Made by a program: the position numbers and the translations under genes. A DNA stretch of 25,725 nucleotides from assembly GCA_964396415.1 (NCBI GenBank), contig CAYNFM010000054.1, positions 1 to 25,725 on the forward strand. Direction: 5' to 3'. Positions within the stretch are counted from its first letter, which is position 1; each line of letters opens with the position of its first letter. The notes beneath the pieces were generated by a model. The model did not search any database. It saw only the letters and a list, made by a program, of their open reading frames with translations, and was not told the DNA's origin. This document shows, piece by piece, positions 8,073 to 15,170 of the stretch. Source of the DNA: UBA1306 sp964396415 (GTDB taxonomy: Bacteria; Spirochaetota; Spirochaetia; Treponematales; Rectinemataceae).

Positions 8073-8120
8073 CTAATGCCTGAAGCAGCACTCTGCCAAA
8101 GGTGCCTAATGCCTAAAGCA
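8073..8120 (-). repeat. Diverged direct duplication of the 3' end of the AICAR transformylase gene
   Basis: On the minus strand the gene ends TGCTTTAGGCATTAG (complement of 8106-8120, encoding CFRH and stop). Thirty-three bases further downstream the same 15-mer recurs with one change, TGCTTCAGGCATTAG (complement of 8073-8087). The bases just before each copy are also partly alike (GGCCAAAGG versus GGCAGAG), so a short tandem duplication of the gene end seems likely. Confidence 0.7.
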
Positions 8121-8127
8121 CCTTTGG
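8096..8127 (-). terminator. Perfect 10-base-pair hairpin at the end of the AICAR transformylase gene
   Basis: CCAAAGGTGC (8096-8105) pairs perfectly with GCACCTTTGG (8118-8127) around a 12-base loop that contains the stop codon. There is no U run on either strand, so it is not a classic intrinsic terminator. It may stabilise the 3' end, or be a by-product of the local duplication. Calling it a terminator is tentative. Confidence 0.35.
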
Positions 8128-9362
8128 CCGGTGAATTTCATCGCGGCGCCGTACTCGTTGCAGGCCTCGATGGACTCGAAATCCCGCAGCGCGCCGCCCG
8201 GCTGGACTACGGCGGTCACGCCTTCGCGAAGGCCGACTTCGATCCCGTCCCGGAAGGGGAAGAAGGCGTCGGAGACCATGACTGAGCCCCGGAGGCCCGC
8301 GCGGGACAGGGCGACTTCCTCGCGCACGGCCGCCTTGGTCTCGTCGTCGTCGGATTCGTTCCAGCCTTTGCCGGTCCGCTCCCAGAGCAGGCGGTCCTCG
8401 AGCTTGCGGTAGGCTTTGTCGCGGGCGATCTCGGCGACCCCGACGCGATCCTGCTCGCCCGTGCCCACTCCGACCGTGACGCCGTCTTTCACGTAGATGA
8501 CCGAATTGCTCGTTATACCCGTCTCGACGCTCCAGCCGAAGAGCATGTCCTCCCATTCGGAATCGGTGGGCTCGCGCCTCACGGCGTATTCCCGGCCCTC
8601 TCGCGCGCAGGCGGCGGGGAGGAAATCCTCGCGCGAGGCGATGCGGGACACGAAGGAAGTCTGCGCGATCAAGGCCCCGTCCAGCATGGCCTTGAAGTCG
8701 AGCACGGACTTGAGGGCCCAGGATTCGAGCCTCTCCATGGCCGGGATCCGCATGATGCGCAGGTTCTTGCGCGAGGCGAGGAGCTCGAGGGCCCCGGCCG
8801 CGTAGTCGGGGGCCGCGACCACCTCGCAGTAGGACGACGAGATCTCGCGCGCCGTCTCGAGGTCGAGCATCCGATTGAGCACGACCGAGCCTCCGTAGGC
8901 GGCCACGCGGTCCGCGAGGTAGGCCTTGCGATAGGCTTCGGCGCTCGTCGAGCCGTAGGCGAGGCCGGAGGGATTGTTGTGCTTCATGATGGCGCAGGCG
9001 GGCCTGTCCGAGAGATAGCGCAGTATCGCCAGGGCCGAGTCCACGTCGGTCAGGTTGGTCTTCCCGGGATGCTTGCCGAACTGGAGGAGCTCCGCGGCCG
9101 AGACGAGCCCCTCCCCCGGCTCGAGGAGGAGGGCGCCGCCGAGGGCGAGGTTGCCGCCGACCGGCTTGTAGAGCGCCGCGGCCTGGTCGGGATTCTCGCC
9201 GTAACGCAGGCCCTTGGCGACGCCGTCGACCGCGTAGAGGACCTTGTCGTAGACGAGGCTCGTCCGCTTTCCGTCCGCGGCGGTGAAGGCGATCTCCATC
9301 CGCGGGGGAAAGGGATCGTCGATGATGGTCTTGTAGGCGTCAGATAGCTTCCTGGCCGCCAT
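8106..9362 (-). CDS. purH: Stand-alone AICAR formyltransferase (phosphoribosylaminoimidazolecarboxamide formyltransferase)
   Basis: This enzyme transfers the formyl group of 10-formyl-THF to AICAR to give FAICAR, the ninth step of de novo purine synthesis. Most bacteria carry it as the C-terminal half of bifunctional PurH; here it is a separate 418-residue protein. It shows the AICARFT motif KHNNPSGLA with the catalytic Lys-His pair at about K127-H128 (many relatives have Cys where this has Ser). Other conserved parts are LRYGENPDQAA, GKTNLTDVDSAL, a SDAFFPFRD segment and VQPGGALRD. The terminal CFRH replaces the usual HFRH. ATG 9362 is chosen because GGAG lies five bases upstream. An in-frame GTG at 9368 overlaps that ribosome binding site and is less likely. 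The IMP cyclohydrolase stop is two bases upstream, so the two are co-translated neighbours. Confidence 0.92.
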   Translation of the reverse strand: MAARKLSDAYKTIIDDPFPPRMEIAFTAADGKRTSLVYDKVLYAVDGVAKGLRYGENPDQAAALYKPVGGNLALGGALLLEPGEGLVSAAELLQFGKHPGKTNLTDVDSALAILRYLSDRPACAIMKHNNPSGLAYGSTSAEAYRKAYLADRVAAYGGSVVLNRMLDLETAREISSSYCEVVAAPDYAAGALELLASRKNLRIMRIPAMERLESWALKSVLDFKAMLDGALIAQTSFVSRIASREDFLPAACAREGREYAVRREPTDSEWEDMLFGWSVETGITSNSVIYVKDGVTVGVGTGEQDRVGVAEIARDKAYRKLEDRLLWERTGKGWNESDDDETKAAVREEVALSRAGLRGSVMVSDAFFPFRDGIEVGLREGVTAVVQPGGALRDFESIEACNEYGAAMKFTGQRCFRH

Positions 9363-9364
9363 GC

Positions 9365-10051
9365 TCACTCCAACCCGTAGGCTTTCGCGACGAGGGCGGC
9401 CTCGAGGCCGCCCAAGCGCGCGGAGACGGCCGCGTCGAAGCGGGAGACGAGGCCGAAGGCCTCGGCGGCGAGTTTCCTGCGCGTTTCGAGGCGGGTTCGG
9501 CCCCCCGTCTCCCGCAGCTCGGCGAGCAAGCCGCCGTACTGCGCGGGGGCGGAGACCGAGGCGACGCGGAGGTAGTTCTTCGCGGCCGCCCGGATCATCG
9601 AGGGTCCCCCGACGTCGATGCGCTGGCGCAGATCCTCGGGCGAGGCATCCGGATCGGCCGCCGTCTCGGGAAAGGGGTAGAGATTGGCGATCACCATGTC
9701 GAAGGCGACGGCGCCGGCCCGCTCGAGGTCGGCGGAATGGGCCGGGTCTCCGGTCTCGGCGAGGAGGCCGAGATAGATCTTCCAGTCGAGCGTCTTCACG
9801 AGGCCGCCCTTCATCTCGGGCTGTCCCGTGTAGTCGCTCACCCTGAACAGGGAAACGCCGAGGCCGGCCTTGTCCTCGAGGACTGCGGCCAACGCCTCGT
9901 AGGTACCGCCCGTGGAATAGAAGGCGACACCCGGACAAGTGCCGGAAATGCCCCGGATGAGGTCGGCGAGGCCCGTCTTGTCGTAGGTCGACGCCAATAT
10001 GCGGCGCAGGGGCACCAGGTCATCCGCGCGCTTTACTGAATTGAACGCCAT
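9365..10051 (-). CDS. purH: Stand-alone IMP cyclohydrolase (PurH N-terminal, MGS-like domain)
   Basis: It closes the FAICAR ring to inosine monophosphate, the last step of purine synthesis. The 228-residue protein matches the N-terminal half of bifunctional PurH: an early TYDKTGLADL segment, FYSTGGTYEAL, DYTGQPEMKGGLVKTL, DMVIANLYPF and DVGGPSMIRAAAKNY. It ends with a helical extension and a clear stop (complement of 9365-9367), not a frameshift into the transformylase, which has its own ribosome binding site. The start is taken as ATG 10051, preceded by AAGGGGGAG; GTG 10054 immediately before it is possible. It lies 56 bases after folE2. No purine riboswitch could be recognised in that gap. 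The split arrangement is known in some lineages and should be real here, since both halves are intact. Confidence 0.92.
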   Translation of the reverse strand: MAFNSVKRADDLVPLRRILASTYDKTGLADLIRGISGTCPGVAFYSTGGTYEALAAVLEDKAGLGVSLFRVSDYTGQPEMKGGLVKTLDWKIYLGLLAETGDPAHSADLERAGAVAFDMVIANLYPFPETAADPDASPEDLRQRIDVGGPSMIRAAAKNYLRVASVSAPAQYGGLLAELRETGGRTRLETRRKLAAEAFGLVSRFDAAVSARLGGLEAALVAKAYGLE

Positions 10052-10075
10052 CACTCCCCCTTAAGGAATAGAGAT

Positions 10076-10092
10076 AATGAGATAGCCTCATT
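10076..10092. repeat. Small inverted repeat between folE2 and the IMP cyclohydrolase gene
   Basis: AATGAG (10076-10081) and CTCATT (10087-10092) form a 6-base stem around five bases. It lies about 15 bases upstream of the ribosome binding site for the cyclohydrolase and could affect its translation or bind a protein. It is too weak for a terminator. Confidence 0.35.
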
Positions 10093-10107
10093 TCCATGGA
10101 CTTCCCA

Positions 10108-10887
10108 TCATTCCCCTTCGGCCTTCGACGTGACGAAGGCGTAGGCCGAATGGTTATGGATGCTCTCGAAGTTCTCGGCCTCCACGGAGTAGCTCGGGAA
10201 CTTGCCGAGGGCGGCCACCTTGCAGTAGACCTCGCGGACAATGTCCTCGACGAAGCGCGGGTTGTCGTAGGCCTTCTCCGTAATGTACTTCTCGTCCTCC
10301 CGCTTGAGCAGGGTATAGAGCCCGCTCGAGGCCGAATCCTCGACCAGGGCGACGAGATCCTCTATCCAGAAGAAGGGCCCGAGGGCGACGGTCAGGGTGA
10401 CGATGCCCCGCTGGTTATGGGCCCCGTAGTCCGAGATGGCCTTGGAGCAGGGACAGACGGTCTGCACGGGCACGGAGACGGAGACATCGTACTCGCTGCC
10501 CCCCTCCCACACCTTGCCCATATAGGCGCAGTCGTAGGACATCATCGCGGCCTGCCCCGAGACCGGGGCCTTCTTCTCGATGAAATACGGAAAGCGGAGG
10601 TCGGCGTAGGCCCTCCGCGCATCGAGGCTCGTCCGAATCTCCTCGAGCATGGAGAGGAAGCGGGGCATGGTCAGGTCGCTCCGATAGCTCTCGAACACTT
10701 CGATGAAGCGGCTCATGTGGGTGCCTTTGAATTCATGGGGCAGGTCCGCGAAGAGATTGACGGTGGCGGTAGTATGCTGCTTGCCGCGGCTGCGATCGAG
10801 GAGGGTTATGGGATAGCGCGCGCCCTTGACGCCGACCTTTTGGATCGGGACGCGGCGATCGTCCTTCATCGCTTGGATGTCCACCAT
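10108..10887 (-). CDS. folE2: GTP cyclohydrolase IB
   Basis: FolE2 converts GTP to 7,8-dihydroneopterin triphosphate, the entry step to folate (and to queuosine in many bacteria), replacing the zinc enzyme FolE. The 259-residue product shows the family signatures: DLPHEFKGTHMSRFIE near 50-65, VPVQTVCPCSKAISDYGAHN near 140-159, with cysteines at 145 and 147 in the metal-binding segment, and ENFESIHNHSAYA near the C-terminus. ATG 10887 opens MVDIQAMKDDRR. It lies one base after the folD stop, with AGGG about eight bases upstream inside folD. Longer forms beginning upstream are not supported by a ribosome binding site. Adjacent folD and the purine genes fit a one-carbon/purine operon. Confidence 0.93.
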   Translation of the reverse strand: MVDIQAMKDDRRVPIQKVGVKGARYPITLLDRSRGKQHTTATVNLFADLPHEFKGTHMSRFIEVFESYRSDLTMPRFLSMLEEIRTSLDARRAYADLRFPYFIEKKAPVSGQAAMMSYDCAYMGKVWEGGSEYDVSVSVPVQTVCPCSKAISDYGAHNQRGIVTLTVALGPFFWIEDLVALVEDSASSGLYTLLKREDEKYITEKAYDNPRFVEDIVREVYCKVAALGKFPSYSVEAENFESIHNHSAYAFVTSKAEGE

Positions 10888-10888
10888 G

Positions 10889-11800
10889 CTAGCGCCCTGC
10901 GTTCGCCGTCGCGACGTTCGCCGTTCCGGCGCTCGCAAGTTCGGCGGCGGCGACGGCGTTGGCGAGCAACATCGTCACCGTCATGGGGCCCACTCCGCCG
11001 GGCACGGGGGTGATCCAGCCGGCGACTTCGGAGGCAGTCTCGTAGTCCACGTCGCCGGCCAGGCGATAGCCGCGCCTCGCGCCGGGATCCTCGACCCTCG
11101 TCATGCCTACGTCGATGACGCAGGCGCCGGGCTTGACCATGTCGCCCTTGATGAGCCCGGGCGATCCCGCGCAGGCGACGAGAATATCGGCCTCGCGGCA
11201 ACGATCGGCGAGGTCCTTGGTGCCGGTATGGCAGAGAGTGGCCGTGGCGTTGACAGAGCGCCGCGCGAGAAGGTTCATGAGCGGCCTGCCGACGAGATTG
11301 GAGCGTCCGACCACCACGACGCCGGCGCCCCGCGTCTCGACTCCGTTGCGCCTCAGCAGCTCGAGGACCCCAGCGGGCGTGCAGGGCAGATAGCAAGGCT
11401 CTTCGAGCACGAGGCGTCCGACATTCACCGAGGTGAGGCCATCCATGTCCTTGTCGGGGCTTATGGACTCGATCACCCTTCGCGCGTTCAGGTGCCCGGG
11501 AAGGGGAATCTGCACGAGGATGCCGTGGACGCTCGGATCGTCGTCGTACTCGCGGATCAGGTCGATGAGATCGGACTCCTTCGTGTCGGAAGGGAGATGC
11601 CTGCCCAGGCTCGCGATGCCCAGCTCGCGGCAGGATCTCTCCTTTCCCGTCACGTAGGAGATGGAGGCGGGATCCTCTCCTACGAGAATCACCGCCAGAC
11701 CGGGTACGAGGCCGCGCGCGGCGAGCGCGGCGATCCTGGAGGCCAACTCGCCTCGAATCTCCTCGGCCGCCTTCCTGCCGTCAATGATGCGAGCAGCCAT
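10889..11800 (-). CDS. folD: Methylenetetrahydrofolate dehydrogenase / methenyltetrahydrofolate cyclohydrolase
   Basis: FolD interconverts 5,10-methylene-THF and 10-formyl-THF with NADP, supplying the formyl donor for the AICAR transformylase two genes downstream. The 303-residue protein has the active-site pair Y49 and K53 in SYVTGKER, then VQIPLPGHL, DKDMDGL, PCTPAGV, the Rossmann motif VVGRSNLVGRP, and the closing PVPGGVGPMTVTMLLAN. The tail is a short Ala/Asn-rich extension (ANVATANAGR) encoded by imperfect repeats. ATG 11800 is preceded by AGGGGG about five bases upstream. The gene is divergent from the GH13 gene, and a promoter candidate lies between them. Confidence 0.95.
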   Translation of the reverse strand: MAARIIDGRKAAEEIRGELASRIAALAARGLVPGLAVILVGEDPASISYVTGKERSCRELGIASLGRHLPSDTKESDLIDLIREYDDDPSVHGILVQIPLPGHLNARRVIESISPDKDMDGLTSVNVGRLVLEEPCYLPCTPAGVLELLRRNGVETRGAGVVVVGRSNLVGRPLMNLLARRSVNATATLCHTGTKDLADRCREADILVACAGSPGLIKGDMVKPGACVIDVGMTRVEDPGARRGYRLAGDVDYETASEVAGWITPVPGGVGPMTVTMLLANAVAAAELASAGTANVATANAGR

Positions 11801-11832
11801 ATGACCCCCTATGCTACCTTGAATTACGGGTG

Positions 11833-11862
11833 ACTATACATTCTTGCGACCTCGGATGGCAA
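11833..11862 (-). promoter_or_regulatory. Candidate sigma-70 promoter for the folD-folE2-purH operon
   Basis: On the minus strand TTGCCA (complement of 11857-11862) and TATAGT (complement of 11833-11838) are 18 bases apart, matching consensus at 4/6 and 5/6. It would start transcription about 25 bases before folD. It lies in the 108-base divergent region shared with the GH13 gene. Confidence 0.5.
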
Positions 11863-11877
11863 CGCGCCGACTTGCCC

Positions 11878-11894
11878 CGAAGGACGATCCTTCG
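11878..11894. repeat. Perfect 7-base hairpin just upstream of the GH13 start
   Basis: CGAAGGA (11878-11884) and TCCTTCG (11888-11894) pair around CGA, 14 bases before ATG 11909. The only purine-rich AAGGA near this gene lies in the left arm, so the hairpin could hide the ribosome binding region or serve as an operator. Confidence 0.45.
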
Positions 11895-11908
11895 ATAGAA
11901 TCGCCGAG

Positions 11909-13198
11909 ATGAAAGCGCCCTCGCCCGACATCCTCCGCTCGTCCGCGATCTATCAGATATTCGCGCGCAACTATACCGAAGCCGGGACCTTGCAGGCGGC
12001 GGCGGCCCGTCTGTCCGAGCCTGCCTCCCTCGGCTTCGACTTCGTCTATCTTACCCCCGTCCATCCCATAGGCTTCGAGCGGCGAAAGGGCAGTTTGGGG
12101 AGTCCTTACGCCATAGCGGATTACCGCTCGGTCGACCCCATGCTCGGCGGGGAGGAAGGCCTGCGCGCCTTCATCGACGAGGCCCATCGCCTGGGCATGG
12201 GCGTCATCATGGACATAGTCTACAACCACAGCTCCCCCGACGCAGTCCTCGTCGGAGAGCATCCCGAGTGGTATCGGAAGGGCCCGGACGGGAGGCCATC
12301 GTCCCGGATAGCCGATTGGTCCGATGTCGCCGATCTCGACTACTCGAAGCGGGAGCTCTGGGATTATCAGATCGAGACCCTCGAGCTTTGGGCGCGCTTC
12401 GGGGCCGACGGCTTCCGATGCGACGTGGCCAGTCTCGTGCCGGTGGAGTTCTGGGTCGAGGCGAGACGACGCCTCGATGCCGCGAAGCCCCTGCTCTGGC
12501 TGGCCGAGAGCGTACATAAGGAATTCGTAGTCGAGTGCAGGCGCCGCGGTCTCTACGCAGCCTCGGATACAGAGCTCCACTCGGCCTTCGATATCACGTA
12601 CGATTACGATGGCCGCGAGGAACTGGAGGCGGCCTGGAAAGGCGAACGCAGCCTCGGCTATTACCTCAAGCATCTCGAGACTCAGGAAGCCCTCTATCCC
12701 CCCGACGCGGTCAAGCTTCGCTTCCTCGAGAATCACGACCAGGAGCGGGCGGCCGCGCGTTTCGGCAGAGGGGATAGACTCCGCAACTGGACGCTCTTCT
12801 CGATGCTCCTGCCGGGAAGCTATCTCGCCTACATGGGCCAGGAAGATGCGATTGCCCGGCGCATCGGGCTTTTCGACCGCGAGCCCATGCGCGAAATGGA
12901 AGGCGATTCCGCTTTCCGGAGCTTCTTTGCCGAAGCCCTGGCCCTTTCCAAGCGCATAAAGGCCGAGGCTCCACTATTCGATGCCCGCCTCCTGACGGAG
13001 GGCGTCGTACTCGTCGAGCGATACGGGGGCGGCGCGCGCTATTCCGCGATACTGAACCTGGATGGTCGTTCCGGCGCCCTTTCCCTTCCACGCGGCCTCA
13101 GGCTCGAGGGCGAAACTTTGATGGGAAAGGCTCCGAAAACCGGCGATGGCTCTATCGTCCTGGCGCGCGATGCGCTCGTGCTGGCCGTCCGGCATTAA
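11909..13198 (+). CDS. Cytoplasmic GH13 (alpha-amylase family) glycoside hydrolase
   Basis: The 429-residue protein has no signal peptide and acts in the cytoplasm, probably on maltodextrins or similar short alpha-glucans. All four GH13 motifs are present: DIVYNH (about 102-107), GFRCDVA with nucleophile D172, WLAES with acid/base E200, and FLENHDQER with transition-state aspartate D277. Domain B is short. The C-terminus carries a compact beta domain (YSAILNLDGRSGALSLP). Whether it is an oligo-glucosidase, amylase or phosphorylase-type enzyme cannot be decided. ATG 11909 has no good ribosome binding site. A small hairpin lies just upstream, so translation may be low or controlled. Transcription is divergent from folD. 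The stop TAA shares its bases with that of the convergent aminotransferase. Confidence 0.88.
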   Translation: MKAPSPDILRSSAIYQIFARNYTEAGTLQAAAARLSEPASLGFDFVYLTPVHPIGFERRKGSLGSPYAIADYRSVDPMLGGEEGLRAFIDEAHRLGMGVIMDIVYNHSSPDAVLVGEHPEWYRKGPDGRPSSRIADWSDVADLDYSKRELWDYQIETLELWARFGADGFRCDVASLVPVEFWVEARRRLDAAKPLLWLAESVHKEFVVECRRRGLYAASDTELHSAFDITYDYDGREELEAAWKGERSLGYYLKHLETQEALYPPDAVKLRFLENHDQERAAARFGRGDRLRNWTLFSMLLPGSYLAYMGQEDAIARRIGLFDREPMREMEGDSAFRSFFAEALALSKRIKAEAPLFDARLLTEGVVLVERYGGGARYSAILNLDGRSGALSLPRGLRLEGETLMGKAPKTGDGSIVLARDALVLAVRH

Positions 13199-14433
13199 GC
13201 GAAGAGGGCGAAATAGTCCGCATAGGCGCGAGCCCCCTGCTCGAGGCGCTCGGGCGGGAGGATGAGGCCGACGGTAAAGCAGGCTTCCTTTTCCATATCG
13301 AAGAAATAGCCGGGATGGCTCCAGACTCCCTTTTCGCGAAGAAGACCGAGGGCGAGCTCCTCTTCGGGAAGGAAGCGGGGCGATTCCACGATCGCGGTCC
13401 AACCGCCTTCGCAACGCAGCACTCTGTGCGGGGAATTCGGGCCTTCGAGGATTCCGCGAAGATCGGCGAGATTGGCGGCGAGTCGTTCGCGGCAGGGCCG
13501 GGCGAACCCCTCCGCCCCGGCCAATAAATCCGGCAAGGCGTTCATTATCGGGGTCCCGGCCGAGAGATAGCTGTCGGCTATGATCTCGAGCCTGCCGCGG
13601 GCCTCGGCAAGCTCGGGCTCCGGACCGGAGGCGGCGATCCAACCCAGCTTCGCCTGGGGCATGCCGAGTCTTTTGGAAAGACCGTCGAGGACGAAGGTGA
13701 GGACTCGATCCTCTCCCATAAAAGAAGCCGTATCGGCCGCCTCGCCTTCGGCGGCGATCTCCACCGGAAATCCGTAAAAGACCTCATCCGCGATGATCGC
13801 GCAACCCCGGCTCCGACAGATGTCGATGAGGGCTTCTCGCTCCTGTCGTCGGACATAGGAGCCGGTCGGATTGTTGGGATTGATTATGACGATAGCCTTG
13901 GCCCTTCCACCCTCCACGGCCTTTCGGACAGAGTCGATATCGATGCTCCAACCCCGCGGATGAGCATAGTCGAGACGGTAGGGCCTTGCCTCGACGGCTT
14001 CTAGACCGGCCAGGTAGTCGAAGAGGGGGTATCCCGGCTTGGGTACCAGAACGGCCTCTCCGGGGTCGCACAGAAGCTTGAAAAGCCAGCCGTAGGCCTC
14101 GGAGGTCGAGGCGCAAAGGAAGAGATCTTCGATTCCGGGCGAAGGCGGCCCGAATCGGGCGGCATAGTCCCCGGCGAGGGCCTCCCTCGCCCGTCGCGAG
14201 CCTTTCGGATCCGGCTCGTAGCTCGCGTTGGCGGAATCGGATAGGCGATCGAGCCTTGATGGGGGAAAACCGACCCGGGTCGGATTGCTCTCCGAGAAGT
14301 CAAGGACGGGAAGACCTCGGCTTTGTCTCCACAAGCGCAGGGCGGCGAGGAAATTATCCGGGACCGGCCAGCTCAGCCTCGACGCAAAGCGCAGTTTCAC
14401 GAGGGAACTATAGTTGCCTCGTGAGTGAGACAC
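13195..14433 (-). CDS. PLP-dependent aminotransferase, class I/II
   Basis: This fold-type I aminotransferase has 412 residues. Recognisable parts are the PLP phosphate-binding region ASTSEAYGWLF, PKPGYPLFDYLAGLEAV, IINPNNPTGSYV, the cofactor-ring aspartate in IIADEVFYGFPVE, and the Schiff-base lysine at about K254 in LDGLSKRLGMPQAKLGW. The closing GVWSHPGYFFDME is typical of alanine/aspartate-type members. The amino-acid substrate is unclear. The start is uncertain: GTG 14433 has no ribosome binding site and may be leaderless, while GTG 14400 (VKLRFASRLS) is an alternative. It is divergent from tetR and shares with it an AT-rich region containing palindromes, so the TetR regulator could also act on this gene. 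It converges on the GH13 gene with a 4-base overlap. Confidence 0.85.
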   Translation of the reverse strand: MSHSRGNYSSLVKLRFASRLSWPVPDNFLAALRLWRQSRGLPVLDFSESNPTRVGFPPSRLDRLSDSANASYEPDPKGSRRAREALAGDYAARFGPPSPGIEDLFLCASTSEAYGWLFKLLCDPGEAVLVPKPGYPLFDYLAGLEAVEARPYRLDYAHPRGWSIDIDSVRKAVEGGRAKAIVIINPNNPTGSYVRRQEREALIDICRSRGCAIIADEVFYGFPVEIAAEGEAADTASFMGEDRVLTFVLDGLSKRLGMPQAKLGWIAASGPEPELAEARGRLEIIADSYLSAGTPIMNALPDLLAGAEGFARPCRERLAANLADLRGILEGPNSPHRVLRCEGGWTAIVESPRFLPEEELALGLLREKGVWSHPGYFFDMEKEACFTVGLILPPERLEQGARAYADYFALFA

Positions 14434-14447
14434 AAGAATAATTAAAA

Positions 14448-14463
14448 TGAATGAATATTCGTT
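14448..14463. promoter_or_regulatory. Operator-like palindrome in the tetR/aminotransferase divergent region
   Basis: AATGAATATTCGTT (14450-14463) is a near-perfect palindrome around GAATATTC. It overlaps TGAATGA (14448-14454), which recurs inverted as TCATTCA at 14515-14521. This pair brackets the tetR promoter, as expected for binding sites of a divergently encoded TetR repressor. That TetR binds here is inference. Confidence 0.45.
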
Positions 14464-14481
14464 AAAACACCCCCCAAGGTA

Positions 14482-14510
14482 TTGACCGATTGACGCCCTT
14501 CTATTATTAA
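14482..14510 (+). promoter_or_regulatory. Candidate sigma-70 promoter of the efflux operon
   Basis: TTGACC (14482-14487) and TATTAA (14505-14510) are separated by 17 bases in an AT-rich stretch unlike the surrounding GC-rich DNA. Transcription would start near 14517, inside the TCATTCA half-site at 14515-14521, which suits repression. Confidence 0.55.
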
Positions 14511-14540
14511 TTGATCATTCAGTTATTTTAGGAGTCCGGC

Positions 14541-15170
14541 ATGGCAAGGACCCGAGATGCAGGCATGGAAGACAGGATTCTCGACTCGGCCTTCGCGGTC
14601 TTCGGCGAGCGCGGCTACCAGACTACGACTTTGAAGGAGATTGCCCAGGGAGCAGGCATCTCGACGGGCTCGGTGTATACTTACTTCCCCGATAAGGAAT
14701 CCCTGTTCATTGCGGCCGTGAACCGCGGATGGGCCATATTTATAGAAGAACTCGAAGCCATAAGCCGGGGTCGGCTCCATCGCGACGAAAGGGTCGCCGT
14801 CTTCCTCGACAGGAGCTTCTCGACACTGAGCGCGGCTCTCCCCCTCATCAAAGGAATGCTTTTCGAGGCGAGCAAACAGAATCTCGTAAAGCCCAATGTC
14901 GATCGCCTCTGCCTGGCGATAGGGGAGCTTCTGAAGCCGGACGAAGACAGTCCCCTCCGCGAAGCCTGGGAAAGCGGCGCAACCCAGCGCGTCCTCCTGA
15001 CTCGGATACTGATTCTCGGGGTGCTCAGCTCGGCCGCCCTCGTTCCTACTGCCTCCCCAGCTACTGCTATCGAGGGGCTCAAAGAGGCGATTCGCGCCTT
15101 GATGACGGCGACCGGAGTGTTCATCGGAGACGGAGGAAAACCTTCCTCGACCGGCGGGGCCGCGACATGA
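14541..15170 (+). CDS. TetR/AcrR family transcriptional repressor
   Basis: The 209-residue protein has the N-terminal TetR DNA-binding domain: ILDSAFAVFGERGYQTTTLKEI, a helix-turn-helix at about 31-50 (IAQGAGISTGSVYTYFPDKE), then a ligand-binding helical C-terminal half of low conservation. It begins at ATG 14541 with AGGAG six bases upstream. It is the first gene of the efflux operon and its stop overlaps the TolC-like gene start (ATGA at 15167-15170). It most likely represses its own promoter until a pump substrate binds. The ligand is unknown. Confidence 0.93.
   Translation: MARTRDAGMEDRILDSAFAVFGERGYQTTTLKEIAQGAGISTGSVYTYFPDKESLFIAAVNRGWAIFIEELEAISRGRLHRDERVAVFLDRSFSTLSAALPLIKGMLFEASKQNLVKPNVDRLCLAIGELLKPDEDSPLREAWESGATQRVLLTRILILGVLSSAALVPTASPATAIEGLKEAIRALMTATGVFIGDGGKPSSTGGAAT

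Noticed and set aside
8106..10051. Split PurH as a frameshift or sequencing error
   Set aside because: Each part has a complete domain, a proper stop or start and a ribosome binding site, and the transformylase is longer than in fused PurH.
10052..10107. Purine riboswitch before the IMP cyclohydrolase gene
   Set aside because: The gap is only 56 bases and lacks the three-way junction core; only a 6-base hairpin is present.
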